In this document: one piece after another, positions 1-7,197 of the stretch
How the letters are laid out: every line of letters starts with the position of its first letter
How positions within the stretch are numbered: the stretch's first letter is position 1
Position numbers and translations under genes: made by a program
Assembly: GCA_021802085.1 (NCBI GenBank)
Contig: JAKAAZ010000151.1
Location: forward strand, 1-8,969
Direction: 5' to 3'
Length of the DNA: 8,969 bases
Source of the DNA: Acidobacteriota bacterium
Lineage (GTDB): Bacteria; Acidobacteriota; Terriglobia; Terriglobales; Acidobacteriaceae
Notes under the pieces: model-generated
Told to the model about the DNA's origin: nothing
Databases searched by the model: none
Seen by the model: only the letters and a program-made list of their open reading frames with translations

Positions 1-6
1 TATAGC

Positions 7-19
7 TACAGTATCTGTA
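7..19. other. Small AT-rich hairpin downstream of mutL
   Basis: TACAG-TAT-CTGTA is a perfect 5-bp inverted repeat with a 3-nt loop, starting 8 bp past the mutL stop. It might help end the leftward transcript, but the stem is short and AT-rich and no T-tract follows on the minus strand within the window. It could equally be chance. Confidence 0.2.
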
Positions 20-26
20 AATCCGT

Positions 27-2060
27 CTAGATGCGCTGAAATGCGCGTTGTATCTCTCTTAAAGAATACCGTAGGACGATGGGACGCCCGTGCGGGCAGC
101 TCGTTGGATGCTCCGTTTTTGCCAGTTCCGCCAGCAGCCACTCCATTTTTCCCATTTCCAGCGGCGTGTGGATTTTGATGGCCGCGTGGCAGGCAATGGA
201 CGCGGCAATGCGCAGCCGCAGCGTGTCCAGGTTCTGCGCCTGCTGCTCGCGCTCGGTCTGCTCCAGCACTTCGACCAAAGTACGTTCCAGTTCGCGGCCC
301 ACCAGTCCCACTGGTGTTGCCTTCACGGCCAGGGTGCGCGGGCCAAACGGTTCCGCTTCAAACCCGTTGCGCTCCAACTCCGCGGCAATCGTGGCAAACA
401 GCGGCATCTGCTCCGGTTTCAGGTCGATCAACACCGGCATCAACAAGCGCTGCCGTTGCACCTGTTCGACGTTACGATCGCGCACGATTTTCTCAAACAA
501 CACGCGTTCATGCGCGACATGCTGATCGATGATCCACAGACCTTCTTCATTGACGGCAAGAATGAAGGATTCCTCCAACTGCCCCAGCGGTCGCAGGCTT
601 GCCAGCCCATGCAGGCTGGGCGGGGCTGTATCCGCGTCTGCCGTCGCCTGCGCCAGGGCGACCGCAACATCATTCGCCAGGAATGGCAGCGATTGCGCCG
701 AAGGAGAAACCGGGCGAGGCTGCAACTCAAATCGCTCGGCATCTTCCGCCGCTGGAATCGGGTCGGAATCCTGGAACACTGCGCCTTCAGGAGAAGCTAT
801 GTCCGAGTCAGCCGACCCGGGTGCGCCAGAGCCAGGTGCCCCAGGTCTCGCCTCTGAGAACTGGGTTTCCGCGCTACCAGGCCCGCCAGTCGATCCATTC
901 GCTGGCTCCGGAGCACCCGGCAGCGGCGACAGATCCGGCACCAGTGCCGGCGTCATCGCCGCATGATCGCTTAGCGCGGTCAGAAAGCTGGCCGCCGGCC
1001 GCGTCTTGATGATTGAATTGCGGACGGCATCGCGAACAAAGTCATGAACAAATCCCTGCTGCCGAAACCGGACCTCCGTTTTCGCGGGATGCACGTTCAC
1101 ATCCACCTCTTGCGGCGGCATCTCCAAAAACAACAGAATCACCGGAAACGAAGTCGGCGGAATCACATTGCGATAGGCTTCCGTCAACGCATGAAGAATG
1201 AGCCGGTCGCGAATCAGCCGTTGATTCACGAAAACGTACATGGAATTGCGATTCAGCTTCTGCAACTGCGGCCGCGAAACGAACCCATGCAGCCGTAGCG
1301 GCCCCGGCGCTTGCGGTTGCCAGTCCGCCCCGCGCTTCCAGGGCGGCGGCTCGGGAATCCCGGCGTGCTCGAAGTTTGTTTCCGCCGCGACCGGCAGCAA
1401 TTGATCCAATACATCCCGCCCGAAGATTTGAAAGATGCGTTCAGAAACCTGCTGTACCGCTGGGGCCTCAACGAGCGCGTGAGTGCCGCTATGCAGCTCA
1501 AAATGTTTTGTTGGATTGGCCAGAGCATAATGCGTGACCAGGGCCGCGATGTGCGACAACTCCGTCTGCTCCGACTTGAGAAATTTCTTGCGCGCGGGCG
1601 TGTTGAAGAAGAGATCGCGGACCTGCAACGTGGTCCCCGCGGGTATGCCGCAGTCTGCGACCCGCAGAATTTTTCCGCCCGCAATCTCCATCTCCGTGCC
1701 GACGGCTTCTTCCGCGGAGCGAGTGGTAAGGTGCACGCGAGCGACCGAGGCAATCGACGGCAGCGCCTCGCCGCGAAAGCCGAGTGTCGCCAGGGCAAGC
1801 AGATCGTCGCTGGAATGGATTTTCGAGGTGGCGTGCCGCTCAAAGGCCAGCAGCGCGTCATCGCGCACCATGCCGCTGCCGTCGTCCGTGATGCGGATCA
1901 GTTTGCGTCCACCCGCATCCACGTCGATGCGAATGCGCTGGGCGCCCGCATCGAGAGAATTCTCCAGCAACTCTTTCACAACCGAGGCAGGCCGCTCCAC
2001 CACTTCGCCAGCGGCGATCTGATTGGCTACCTGATCGGAAAGAACGCGGATATATCCCAT
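27..2060 (-). CDS. mutL: DNA mismatch repair protein MutL (endonuclease-type)
   Basis: MutL is the ATP-dependent matchmaker of mismatch repair that couples MutS mismatch recognition to strand incision. The 677-residue product opens with the GHKL ATPase domain: VANQIAAGEVVERP at about 11-24, ELLENSLDAGA at 30-40 (presumed catalytic Glu30 and Mg-binding Asn34), DDGSGM at 59-64 and GFRGEALPSI at 94-103. The transducer domain ends with NVHPAKTEVRF at 322-332. A Pro/Gly/Ala/Ser-rich linker covers about 355-480. The C-terminal domain carries the metal-endonuclease motifs DQHVAHERVLFE (512-523, the DQHAxxExxxxE motif with A replaced by V), ACHAAIK (623-629) and CPHGRP (655-660). It should therefore nick DNA itself, unlike E. 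coli MutL. The ATG at 2060 gives the usual MutL N-terminus, although no Shine-Dalgarno is visible. The gene starts 21 bp after the pyk stop, so co-transcription and possibly translational coupling with pyk are likely. Confidence 0.97.
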   Translation of the reverse strand: MGYIRVLSDQVANQIAAGEVVERPASVVKELLENSLDAGAQRIRIDVDAGGRKLIRITDDGSGMVRDDALLAFERHATSKIHSSDDLLALATLGFRGEALPSIASVARVHLTTRSAEEAVGTEMEIAGGKILRVADCGIPAGTTLQVRDLFFNTPARKKFLKSEQTELSHIAALVTHYALANPTKHFELHSGTHALVEAPAVQQVSERIFQIFGRDVLDQLLPVAAETNFEHAGIPEPPPWKRGADWQPQAPGPLRLHGFVSRPQLQKLNRNSMYVFVNQRLIRDRLILHALTEAYRNVIPPTSFPVILLFLEMPPQEVDVNVHPAKTEVRFRQQGFVHDFVRDAVRNSIIKTRPAASFLTALSDHAAMTPALVPDLSPLPGAPEPANGSTGGPGSAETQFSEARPGAPGSGAPGSADSDIASPEGAVFQDSDPIPAAEDAERFELQPRPVSPSAQSLPFLANDVAVALAQATADADTAPPSLHGLASLRPLGQLEESFILAVNEEGLWIIDQHVAHERVLFEKIVRDRNVEQVQRQRLLMPVLIDLKPEQMPLFATIAAELERNGFEAEPFGPRTLAVKATPVGLVGRELERTLVEVLEQTEREQQAQNLDTLRLRIAASIACHAAIKIHTPLEMGKMEWLLAELAKTEHPTSCPHGRPIVLRYSLREIQRAFQRI

Positions 2061-2081
2061 GGGGAACCAATGGTGGGGCAG

Positions 2082-3656
2082 TTACTTTTTCTGAGACGTC
2101 CCCGACGTGCTGGAAGTCGTGGATGGCTGCGTCGCGGCTGGCTTCGCCTTCTTTTTCTTCGGCCGCGTTGCAGCGGCACGGCGGCGGGAAGGAGGGTCGA
2201 TGTCGCCGACCGTGTGCAGCCGCAACATATTGGTCGATCCCGTCTTGGTGCGCGTACCGGCGACCATGCCGAGAATCTGTCCTTCCCGAATATAGCCCGC
2301 TTCAGACAATAGACGCTCAGCCGTGTCTACCATCTGGTCCGTAGTGAGAAGTTTATGGCACTGTACCGGTTCCACGCCCCACAACAGCGACATGCGGCGG
2401 ATGACTTTCTCCGCGCTGCTCAGCGCGAAGATGGGCGAAGCCGGACGATATTTCGAAAGCAGGCGCGCCGTGTTGCCGGTTTCCGTGAAAACGGCGATGG
2501 CCGCCAGGTCGAGATCCTCCGCGGCGTGCGCCATCGACTCGCAAATGGTCTCAGGAATCGATAAGCCCCGATTCACGCGATAGGGGTACGGCAGCGCTTC
2601 CACCCGAATCTGCATTTCCGTTTCGGCGACGATCTTGGCCATCATTGCGACCGCTTCCACGGGATATTTCCCGGCTGCGCTTTCCGCGGAAAGCATGACC
2701 GCGTCGGTGCCGTCATAAATTGCATTGGCCACATCGCTGGCTTCGGCCCGCGTCGGGCGGGGGTTTTCAATCATCGATTCCAGCATCTGCGTGGCCGTGA
2801 TCACCGGCTTGCGAAACTCCGCGGCACGCCGTATCACCCGCTTCTGGATGGCCGGCACTTTCTCTGGAGACATTTCCACGCCCAAGTCTCCGCGCGCCAC
2901 CATCACGCCGTCGGACACTTCCAGAATGCTTTCCAACTGTTCAATCGCCTGCGGCTTTTCCAGCTTGGCAATGATCCAGGTCTCCGCGCCCAATGCGGCC
3001 ACCCGATGCCGGACGAGTCTCACATCTTCCGCGGTACGCACGAACGACACTGCAACCATGTCCACGCCCTGATTGATGGCAAACGCGAGATCGATTTCAT
3101 CTTTCGGGGTCAGCGAAGGAACGCGGACCGCGATCCCAGGCAGATTGATGCCCTTGTATTCGCCCAGCAGACCGCCGTTGATCACTTCGCAAACCACGTC
3201 CGTTCCACGGATGCGGCGGACTCTCAGTTCGATCAGTCCATCGGAAAGCAGAAGGTGCGAGCCTTCTTCCAGATTTTCTCCCAGGGTTGGGAACGTTGTG
3301 CCGATCACTGCGGGTGTTCCGGGAACATCGCGCGGGGTGATGGTCAGTTGCTGGCCTGTTTTCAGCGGGACAGGAAGGCGATTCTTGAGCCTGCCGGTGC
3401 GAATCTTAGGTCCCTGCAGGTCGCCAAGAATGGAAACGGTCTTGCCCTCGTCCGAGGCAACGCGGCGGATCAACTGGATCAATTTAACTTTTTCCTGATA
3501 CGTGCCGTGAGAGAAATTCAATCGGGCGACGTCCATTCCCGCGCGTACCAGACCGCGGAAAACAGTTTCCGAATTGCTCGCTGGCCCAATCGTGGCCACA
3601 ATCTTTGCCCGCCGCACACCGGTTGGGAAGCTCGCTGAAGAAAGCACTGTGTGCAT
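2082..3656 (-). CDS. pyk: Pyruvate kinase with a C-terminal lysine-rich tail
   Basis: Pyruvate kinase converts phosphoenolpyruvate and ADP to pyruvate and ATP in the cytoplasm, the last step of glycolysis. Nearly all family signatures are present in the 524 residues: KIVATIGPAS (18-27), NFSHG (47-51), GDLQGPKIRTG (78-88), IIAKLEKPQAI (228-238, with catalytic Lys231), VARGDLGVE (253-261) and the long stretch from ITATQMLESM (286-295) through PTRAEASDVANAIYDGTDAV to MLSAE. The C domain ends with GSTNMLRLHTVG (473-484). Leu80/Lys84 sit where K+-dependent enzymes have Thr113/Glu117 (rabbit numbering), so a K+-independent enzyme is predicted. Residues 488-524 form an added Arg/Lys then Ser/Thr-rich tail that is not part of the normal fold. 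The ATG at 3656 has a good GGAG 5 nt upstream. The gene lies between the BrkB-like gene and mutL on the same strand. Confidence 0.97.
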   Translation of the reverse strand: MHTVLSSASFPTGVRRAKIVATIGPASNSETVFRGLVRAGMDVARLNFSHGTYQEKVKLIQLIRRVASDEGKTVSILGDLQGPKIRTGRLKNRLPVPLKTGQQLTITPRDVPGTPAVIGTTFPTLGENLEEGSHLLLSDGLIELRVRRIRGTDVVCEVINGGLLGEYKGINLPGIAVRVPSLTPKDEIDLAFAINQGVDMVAVSFVRTAEDVRLVRHRVAALGAETWIIAKLEKPQAIEQLESILEVSDGVMVARGDLGVEMSPEKVPAIQKRVIRRAAEFRKPVITATQMLESMIENPRPTRAEASDVANAIYDGTDAVMLSAESAAGKYPVEAVAMMAKIVAETEMQIRVEALPYPYRVNRGLSIPETICESMAHAAEDLDLAAIAVFTETGNTARLLSKYRPASPIFALSSAEKVIRRMSLLWGVEPVQCHKLLTTDQMVDTAERLLSEAGYIREGQILGMVAGTRTKTGSTNMLRLHTVGDIDPPSRRRAAATRPKKKKAKPAATQPSTTSSTSGTSQKK

Positions 3657-3661
3657 CGCTG

Positions 3662-3665
3662 CTCC
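3662..3665 (-). promoter_or_regulatory. Ribosome binding site of pyk
   Basis: GGAG on the minus strand stands 5 nt before the ATG at 3656 and fixes that codon as the start. It is the clearest Shine-Dalgarno in the leftward block, as neither mutL nor the BrkB-like gene has an obvious one. Confidence 0.7.
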
Positions 3666-3705
3666 GTTGGATGAATTTCGCTCGCCGTTCCAGTTCCTGA
3701 ATGTG

Positions 3706-3711
3706 ATTGTA
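3706..3711 (-). promoter_or_regulatory. Possible -10 element upstream of pyk
   Basis: TACAAT on the minus strand lies about 50 bp before the pyk start, within the 123-bp gap after the BrkB-like gene. No convincing -35 hexamer is found at 16-18 bp spacing: TGGGTT is at 17 bp, and TTCTGA is only 13 bp away. It is at best a weak candidate for a promoter that would let pyk-mutL be expressed apart from the membrane gene. Confidence 0.2.
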
Positions 3712-3779
3712 CCGGGTGGGAATCTCAGAACCCAGTAGCCGACCGCCGGACGGAAAAGATCCCCAACTCGCGAACAGAT

Positions 3780-4640
3780 CTACAGCAGCTGGCGGTTGCC
3801 AGGCGCGGACTCGCAATTTTGTTTGGGGAAGACCTGCGCGTTGAATTCCGCTCCAATCATGACGCTGACCATGATGATGTAGAGCCAAACCAGCAATGCG
3901 ACCCCGGCGCCCAGAGAGCCGTACACCTGCCTGTAGTGCGCGTGACGGGTGACATACCAGCCGAACGTCAATGTAGAGGGAAACCAGAGGGCCGTGGCCA
4001 GCACGGAGCCGGGAAGCACCCGCCGCCAGGACTGCGTCCGCGGAGTTCCCATGTGATAAATGATGGCCAGCACCGTGACGCTGGTCGTCAACGCCAGCAG
4101 CCAGCGCGCCAGTCGCGCCAGGATCAACACAAAGGGTCGAACATCATACAGAGACTGATAGATCATCCAAAGTTCGATCTGATGCCCGAAGACAACGAAC
4201 ATCGAAGCCAGTGCCAAAGGGAAAAATGACAGAAATGTCAGGACGAACGCAACCAGGATTTGCCGCGATACACTCCATGATCCCTCGGGGATTTTATAGG
4301 CCCGCCGCATGGATTCCATCAATGTGGTCATGACGCTGTTGGCAGCCAGCAAAAACACGGTCGCCGCGCTCAGGACCAGGCGCAGCGAGCGGTGCTGCCC
4401 TTGAAAATACCCCAGCACCAGCGGTGGAACGTCCGGCGGAAACATCTGGTACAGCATGGAGCGCAGCTCCGTGCGCACCACCTCGGCGGCAGGCGAACTT
4501 GCCAGCATCGCAGCTGTCACCAACACGATGGGAAATATGCAGATAATGGCAGAGTAGGCGCCTGCCCGCGCCAGCATCAGGACGTCGTGACTGAGGCTGT
4601 TAAAAATCGTCCTTCGTATATGTACCAGCCAGCGTCGCAT
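3780..4640 (-). CDS. YihY/virulence factor BrkB family inner-membrane protein
   Basis: This is an integral membrane protein of the YihY/BrkB family (once mislabelled RNase BN), whose molecular function is still unsettled. Using the ATG at 4640 it has 286 residues, a normal length. About six hydrophobic segments are visible: ARAGAYSAIICIFPIVLVTA near 24-43, LVLSAATVFLLAANSVM near 88-104, ILVAFVLTFLSFFPLAL near 127-143, a stretch near 165-195, ALWFPSTLTFGWYV near 216-229, and the C-terminal segment starting at VYGSLGAGVALLVWLY. That last segment, continuing to IGAEFNAQVFP, is the family hallmark. A TTG at 4694 would add 18 residues, but the added sequence has no family character and I prefer the ATG. 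Neither start has a clear Shine-Dalgarno; the ATG follows a U-rich leader. The gene is upstream of pyk on the same strand and divergent from the GH3 gene. Confidence 0.9.
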   Translation of the reverse strand: MRRWLVHIRRTIFNSLSHDVLMLARAGAYSAIICIFPIVLVTAAMLASSPAAEVVRTELRSMLYQMFPPDVPPLVLGYFQGQHRSLRLVLSAATVFLLAANSVMTTLMESMRRAYKIPEGSWSVSRQILVAFVLTFLSFFPLALASMFVVFGHQIELWMIYQSLYDVRPFVLILARLARWLLALTTSVTVLAIIYHMGTPRTQSWRRVLPGSVLATALWFPSTLTFGWYVTRHAHYRQVYGSLGAGVALLVWLYIIMVSVMIGAEFNAQVFPKQNCESAPGNRQLL

Positions 4641-4662
4641 AGTTGAAAAAAGACTATAGGAA

Positions 4663-4675
4663 GTTCTTAAGGAAC
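4663..4675. promoter_or_regulatory. Possible operator dyad in the divergent intergenic region
   Basis: GTTCTTAAGGAAC is a 13-bp near-perfect palindrome (GTTC-N5-GAAC with one mismatched pair). It lies between the BrkB-like gene and the GH3 gene, overlapping the weak -10 candidate of the former. A site of this size and position could bind a dimeric regulator, but there is no regulator gene in the window to pair it with. Confidence 0.25.
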
Positions 4676-4694
4676 CCCCTTGGCATCCTATCAA
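4665..4694 (-). promoter_or_regulatory. Candidate promoter for the BrkB-like gene
   Basis: On the minus strand TTGATA (4694-4689) and TTAAGA (4670-4665) are separated by 18 bp and point toward the ATG at 4640. This would leave a leader of roughly 18 nt. The -10 is a poor match and another -10-like box, TATAGT (4658-4653), has no partner at the right distance. Confidence 0.25.
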
Positions 4695-4760
4695 TGGAAA
4701 TATCGCCTGGGGAGGCGCATTGCGCGGTTGAAGCCAATGGTATTGCTAACTGCTAGCATA

Positions 4761-4765
4761 AAGGA
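4761..4765 (+). promoter_or_regulatory. Ribosome binding site of the GH3 gene
   Basis: AAGGA stands 4 nt before the ATG at 4770. It decides for this start over the in-frame TTG at 4680, which lies in the divergent intergenic region, has no Shine-Dalgarno and would add 30 residues ahead of an obvious signal peptide. Confidence 0.6.
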
Positions 4766-4769
4766 TGCT

Positions 4770-7172
4770 ATGAATTCGGTTCGATGCTGCTCACGACTTA
4801 TTTTTGCCGCCTTGGCGGCTCCGCTCCTCATCGGCTTTTCGAGTCAACCCATGCAGGCACAGTTCCGTCATCGGTCTCCCTCCAAATCACGAGTATCATC
4901 TCAGAGTCCCTCCAGCTCTTCCGTTCCCAACGCACAATTGGCAGACCCGGCCCTGAGTAAGAAAGTGGATGCCTTGTTGTCCAAGATGACGCTGGAAGAA
5001 AAGGTCGGCCAGTTGGTGCAGTTTTCTTCGGGGGCGCCCACCGGTCCAGGCACGGGACGGCAGGGATACGATGCCATGATCGCTGCCGGACAGATGGGAG
5101 CGATGCTGAATGTGGCCGATCCCAAAACGGCCAATGCGTTCCAGCGGATTGCGATGGAGAAAAGCCGCCTGCATATTCCCCTCATGTTCGGCTTCGATTC
5201 GATTCATGGTTACAGGACCGTCTTCCCCGTGCCGCTCGCGCTGGCCTCCAGCTTCGACCCGTCGCTGGTACAGGCCACGGCGCGCATGGCCGCCCAGGAA
5301 GCCAGCGCCGACGGCATTCGCTGGGTCTTTTCTCCCATGGTGGATATCGCCCGCGACGCGCGCTGGGGACGCATTGTCGAGGGCTCGGGAGAAAGTCCCT
5401 ACCTTGGCTCGGCCATGGCGCGCGCGTATGTCCACGGGTATCAGGGAACCAGCCTCGGCAATCCCGACTCGGTGGCAGCCTGCGTCAAGCATTTTGCAGC
5501 CTACGGGGCCGTGATCGCAGGGCGAGACTATAACGCCGTGGATATGTCGGACATCATGCTGCGCCAGGTCTACCTGCCGCCCTATCAAGCTGCGGTGGAT
5601 GCTGGCGCGGCCACCGTGATGAGCTCGTTCAACTCCTTGAACAGCGTGCCCGCTACCGCCGATCCCTATACGCTCACCGACATCCTGCGCAAGGAATGGA
5701 ACTTCGACGGATTTGTTGTCAGCGACTGGGGCGCGGTCGGCGAGTTGATGGCGCACGAAATCGCCCTGAATAACACCGTGGCCGCGCAAAAGGCGATCGA
5801 CGCCGGGCTCGATATGGACATGGAGAGTGGCGCATATTACGAGCGGCTGGTTTCCCTGGTGCGCACCAATGCCGTGCCGGAATCGACCGTCGATGAGGCG
5901 GTACGGCGCGTGCTGCGCGTGAAGTTCGCTCTCGGAATTTTCGACCATCCCTATGTCGATGAGAACCGGCCACCGTATCAGGCAACGCCGGAAAAGCGCG
6001 CGCTGGCCCGGAAGGCTGCGGAAGAATCCATCGTCCTGTTACAGAATCTGGCGCGGGAAGGGCAGCCCAATCTGTTGCCGATTGCAACCCACGTGCATAC
6101 CATCGCCTTGATCGGTCCGTTGGCAGACTCGCAAAGCGAAATGCTTGGCTCGTGGGGCGGTCAGGGAAATCCAGCCGATGCGATCACGTTGCGAACCGCG
6201 CTCGAACAGCGCATGAAGACGGGTGGCGGAAAAGTTCTCTATGCCGAAGGCACGCAGATCCTGACCACCTCGCAGGCGGGTTTCGACGCCGCCAAACAGG
6301 CCGCCGAGCAAGCCGACCTGGTGGTGATGGCGCTCGGCGAAGATGCTCCCACCATGACCGGCGAAGCCTCCTCGCGAGCGCATCTCGATCTGCCGGGCAA
6401 CCAGCCTCAGTTGCTCAAGACGATCGTGGCCACTGGCAAGCCCGTCGTGCTGGTTGTTTTCAGCGGCAGACCGCTGGTGCTGGACTGGGCCTCGGAACAC
6501 GTTCCGGCGATTCTCGAAGCCTGGTATCCAGGAATCGAAGCGGGTCCGGCGCTGGCCGACATTTTGTTTGGCAACACCAATCCCAGCGCCAAGCTGCCGG
6601 TCAGTTTCCCCCGCGCAGTTGGCCAGGAGCCGCTCTATCTCGCCCAGTTGCCAACCGGACGTCCCGCTACCGGCGTCGATTTGTCGCATCCCCCCACCAA
6701 CACCCCTGAAAAATATGTGTCGCGCTATATTGACGTCCCTAACTCACCGCTCTATCCCTTCGGACACGGGTTGAGTTATACGCGGTTCGACTACTCTCCG
6801 GTCACGCTGAGCACGAACTCGGTTCCAGTGGCGCGGCTCATGTCGGCGCCCAATCAAGGTGTCGCGCAACCCGCGATCGAGGCCAGCACCACCGTGCGCA
6901 ACTCCGGCGCGGTTGCGGGCACGGAAATTGTTCAGATGTATATTCGGATTCGCGGTGCCAGCGTGGAAGAACCGGTCCGCGTGCTCGAAGGATTTCAGCG
7001 TGTGGATCTGCAGCCGGGCGAATCGAAAAAGGTCACGTTCCCACTCGGCTTTTCTGAGTTGTCGTTCATCAATACGAAGAGCCAGCGCGTCGTAGAACCG
7101 GCGGACTACACCGTGTTTGTCGGCGGGAGTTCCAATGCTACCCAGAGCGCCGACTTTAACGTCGTGCAGTAG
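4770..7172 (+). CDS. bglX: Secreted GH3 beta-glucosidase, BglX-like
   Basis: This is a glycoside hydrolase family 3 enzyme of the periplasmic BglX type, expected to remove terminal beta-linked glucose from oligosaccharides. From the ATG at 4770 it has 800 residues (E. coli BglX has 765). A Sec signal peptide covers about 1-30 (hydrophobic core IFAALAAPLLIGF, cleavage after PMQA), followed by a Ser/Pro-rich linker to about 55. The TIM-barrel domain has FDSIHGYRTVFP (142-153), RWGRIVEGSGE (198-208), KHFAAYG (240-246) and GFVVSDWGA (314-322), giving Asp319 as nucleophile. The alpha/beta sandwich domain includes GEASSR (531-536), with Glu532 the likely acid/base, and YPFGHGLSYTRF (662-673). An FnIII-like domain spans about 700-787. 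It faces the BrkB-like gene divergently and converges with the SDR gene. Exact substrate (beta-1,2/1,3/1,4/1,6 glucoside or xyloside) cannot be read from sequence alone. Confidence 0.95.
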   Translation: MNSVRCCSRLIFAALAAPLLIGFSSQPMQAQFRHRSPSKSRVSSQSPSSSSVPNAQLADPALSKKVDALLSKMTLEEKVGQLVQFSSGAPTGPGTGRQGYDAMIAAGQMGAMLNVADPKTANAFQRIAMEKSRLHIPLMFGFDSIHGYRTVFPVPLALASSFDPSLVQATARMAAQEASADGIRWVFSPMVDIARDARWGRIVEGSGESPYLGSAMARAYVHGYQGTSLGNPDSVAACVKHFAAYGAVIAGRDYNAVDMSDIMLRQVYLPPYQAAVDAGAATVMSSFNSLNSVPATADPYTLTDILRKEWNFDGFVVSDWGAVGELMAHEIALNNTVAAQKAIDAGLDMDMESGAYYERLVSLVRTNAVPESTVDEAVRRVLRVKFALGIFDHPYVDENRPPYQATPEKRALARKAAEESIVLLQNLAREGQPNLLPIATHVHTIALIGPLADSQSEMLGSWGGQGNPADAITLRTALEQRMKTGGGKVLYAEGTQILTTSQAGFDAAKQAAEQADLVVMALGEDAPTMTGEASSRAHLDLPGNQPQLLKTIVATGKPVVLVVFSGRPLVLDWASEHVPAILEAWYPGIEAGPALADILFGNTNPSAKLPVSFPRAVGQEPLYLAQLPTGRPATGVDLSHPPTNTPEKYVSRYIDVPNSPLYPFGHGLSYTRFDYSPVTLSTNSVPVARLMSAPNQGVAQPAIEASTTVRNSGAVAGTEIVQMYIRIRGASVEEPVRVLEGFQRVDLQPGESKKVTFPLGFSELSFINTKSQRVVEPADYTVFVGGSSNATQSADFNVVQ

Positions 7173-7197
7173 CGTTTTCAGAGATGATCGAACGCCG

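Noticed and set aside
801..921. GAPGS-like repeats in the MutL linker as a functional repeat domain
   Set aside because: Only two short units of GAPGS are present within a generally Pro/Gly/Ala/Ser-rich linker, which is normal for the variable MutL linker.
1311..2312. 333-residue open frame on the plus strand opposite mutL and the end of pyk
   Set aside because: It is antisense to conserved MutL motifs, shows no recognisable domain and has an Arg-rich composition typical of GC-rich shadow frames.
3750..3766. GC-rich inverted repeat CCGACCGCCGGACGG after the BrkB-like gene as a terminator
   Set aside because: The stem leaves almost no loop, has a central mismatch and is not followed by a T-run on the minus strand.
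4680..4769. In-frame N-terminal extension of the GH3 enzyme from a TTG
   Set aside because: There is no Shine-Dalgarno, it would bury the signal peptide 30 residues inside, and it would use up the divergent promoter region.
4896..5948. 350-residue open frame on the minus strand opposite the GH3 gene
   Set aside because: The opposite strand encodes the conserved GH3 catalytic domain. The antisense product is His/Arg/Gly-rich with no family resemblance.
6039..6689. 216-residue minus-strand frame within the GH3 gene
   Set aside because: A shadow of the alpha/beta sandwich domain coding strand with no motif of its own and no ribosome binding site seen.
7173..7197. Bidirectional terminator between the converging GH3 and SDR genes
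   Set aside because: The 25-bp gap shows only a 4-bp CGTT/AACG pairing and no T-tracts, which is too weak to call.
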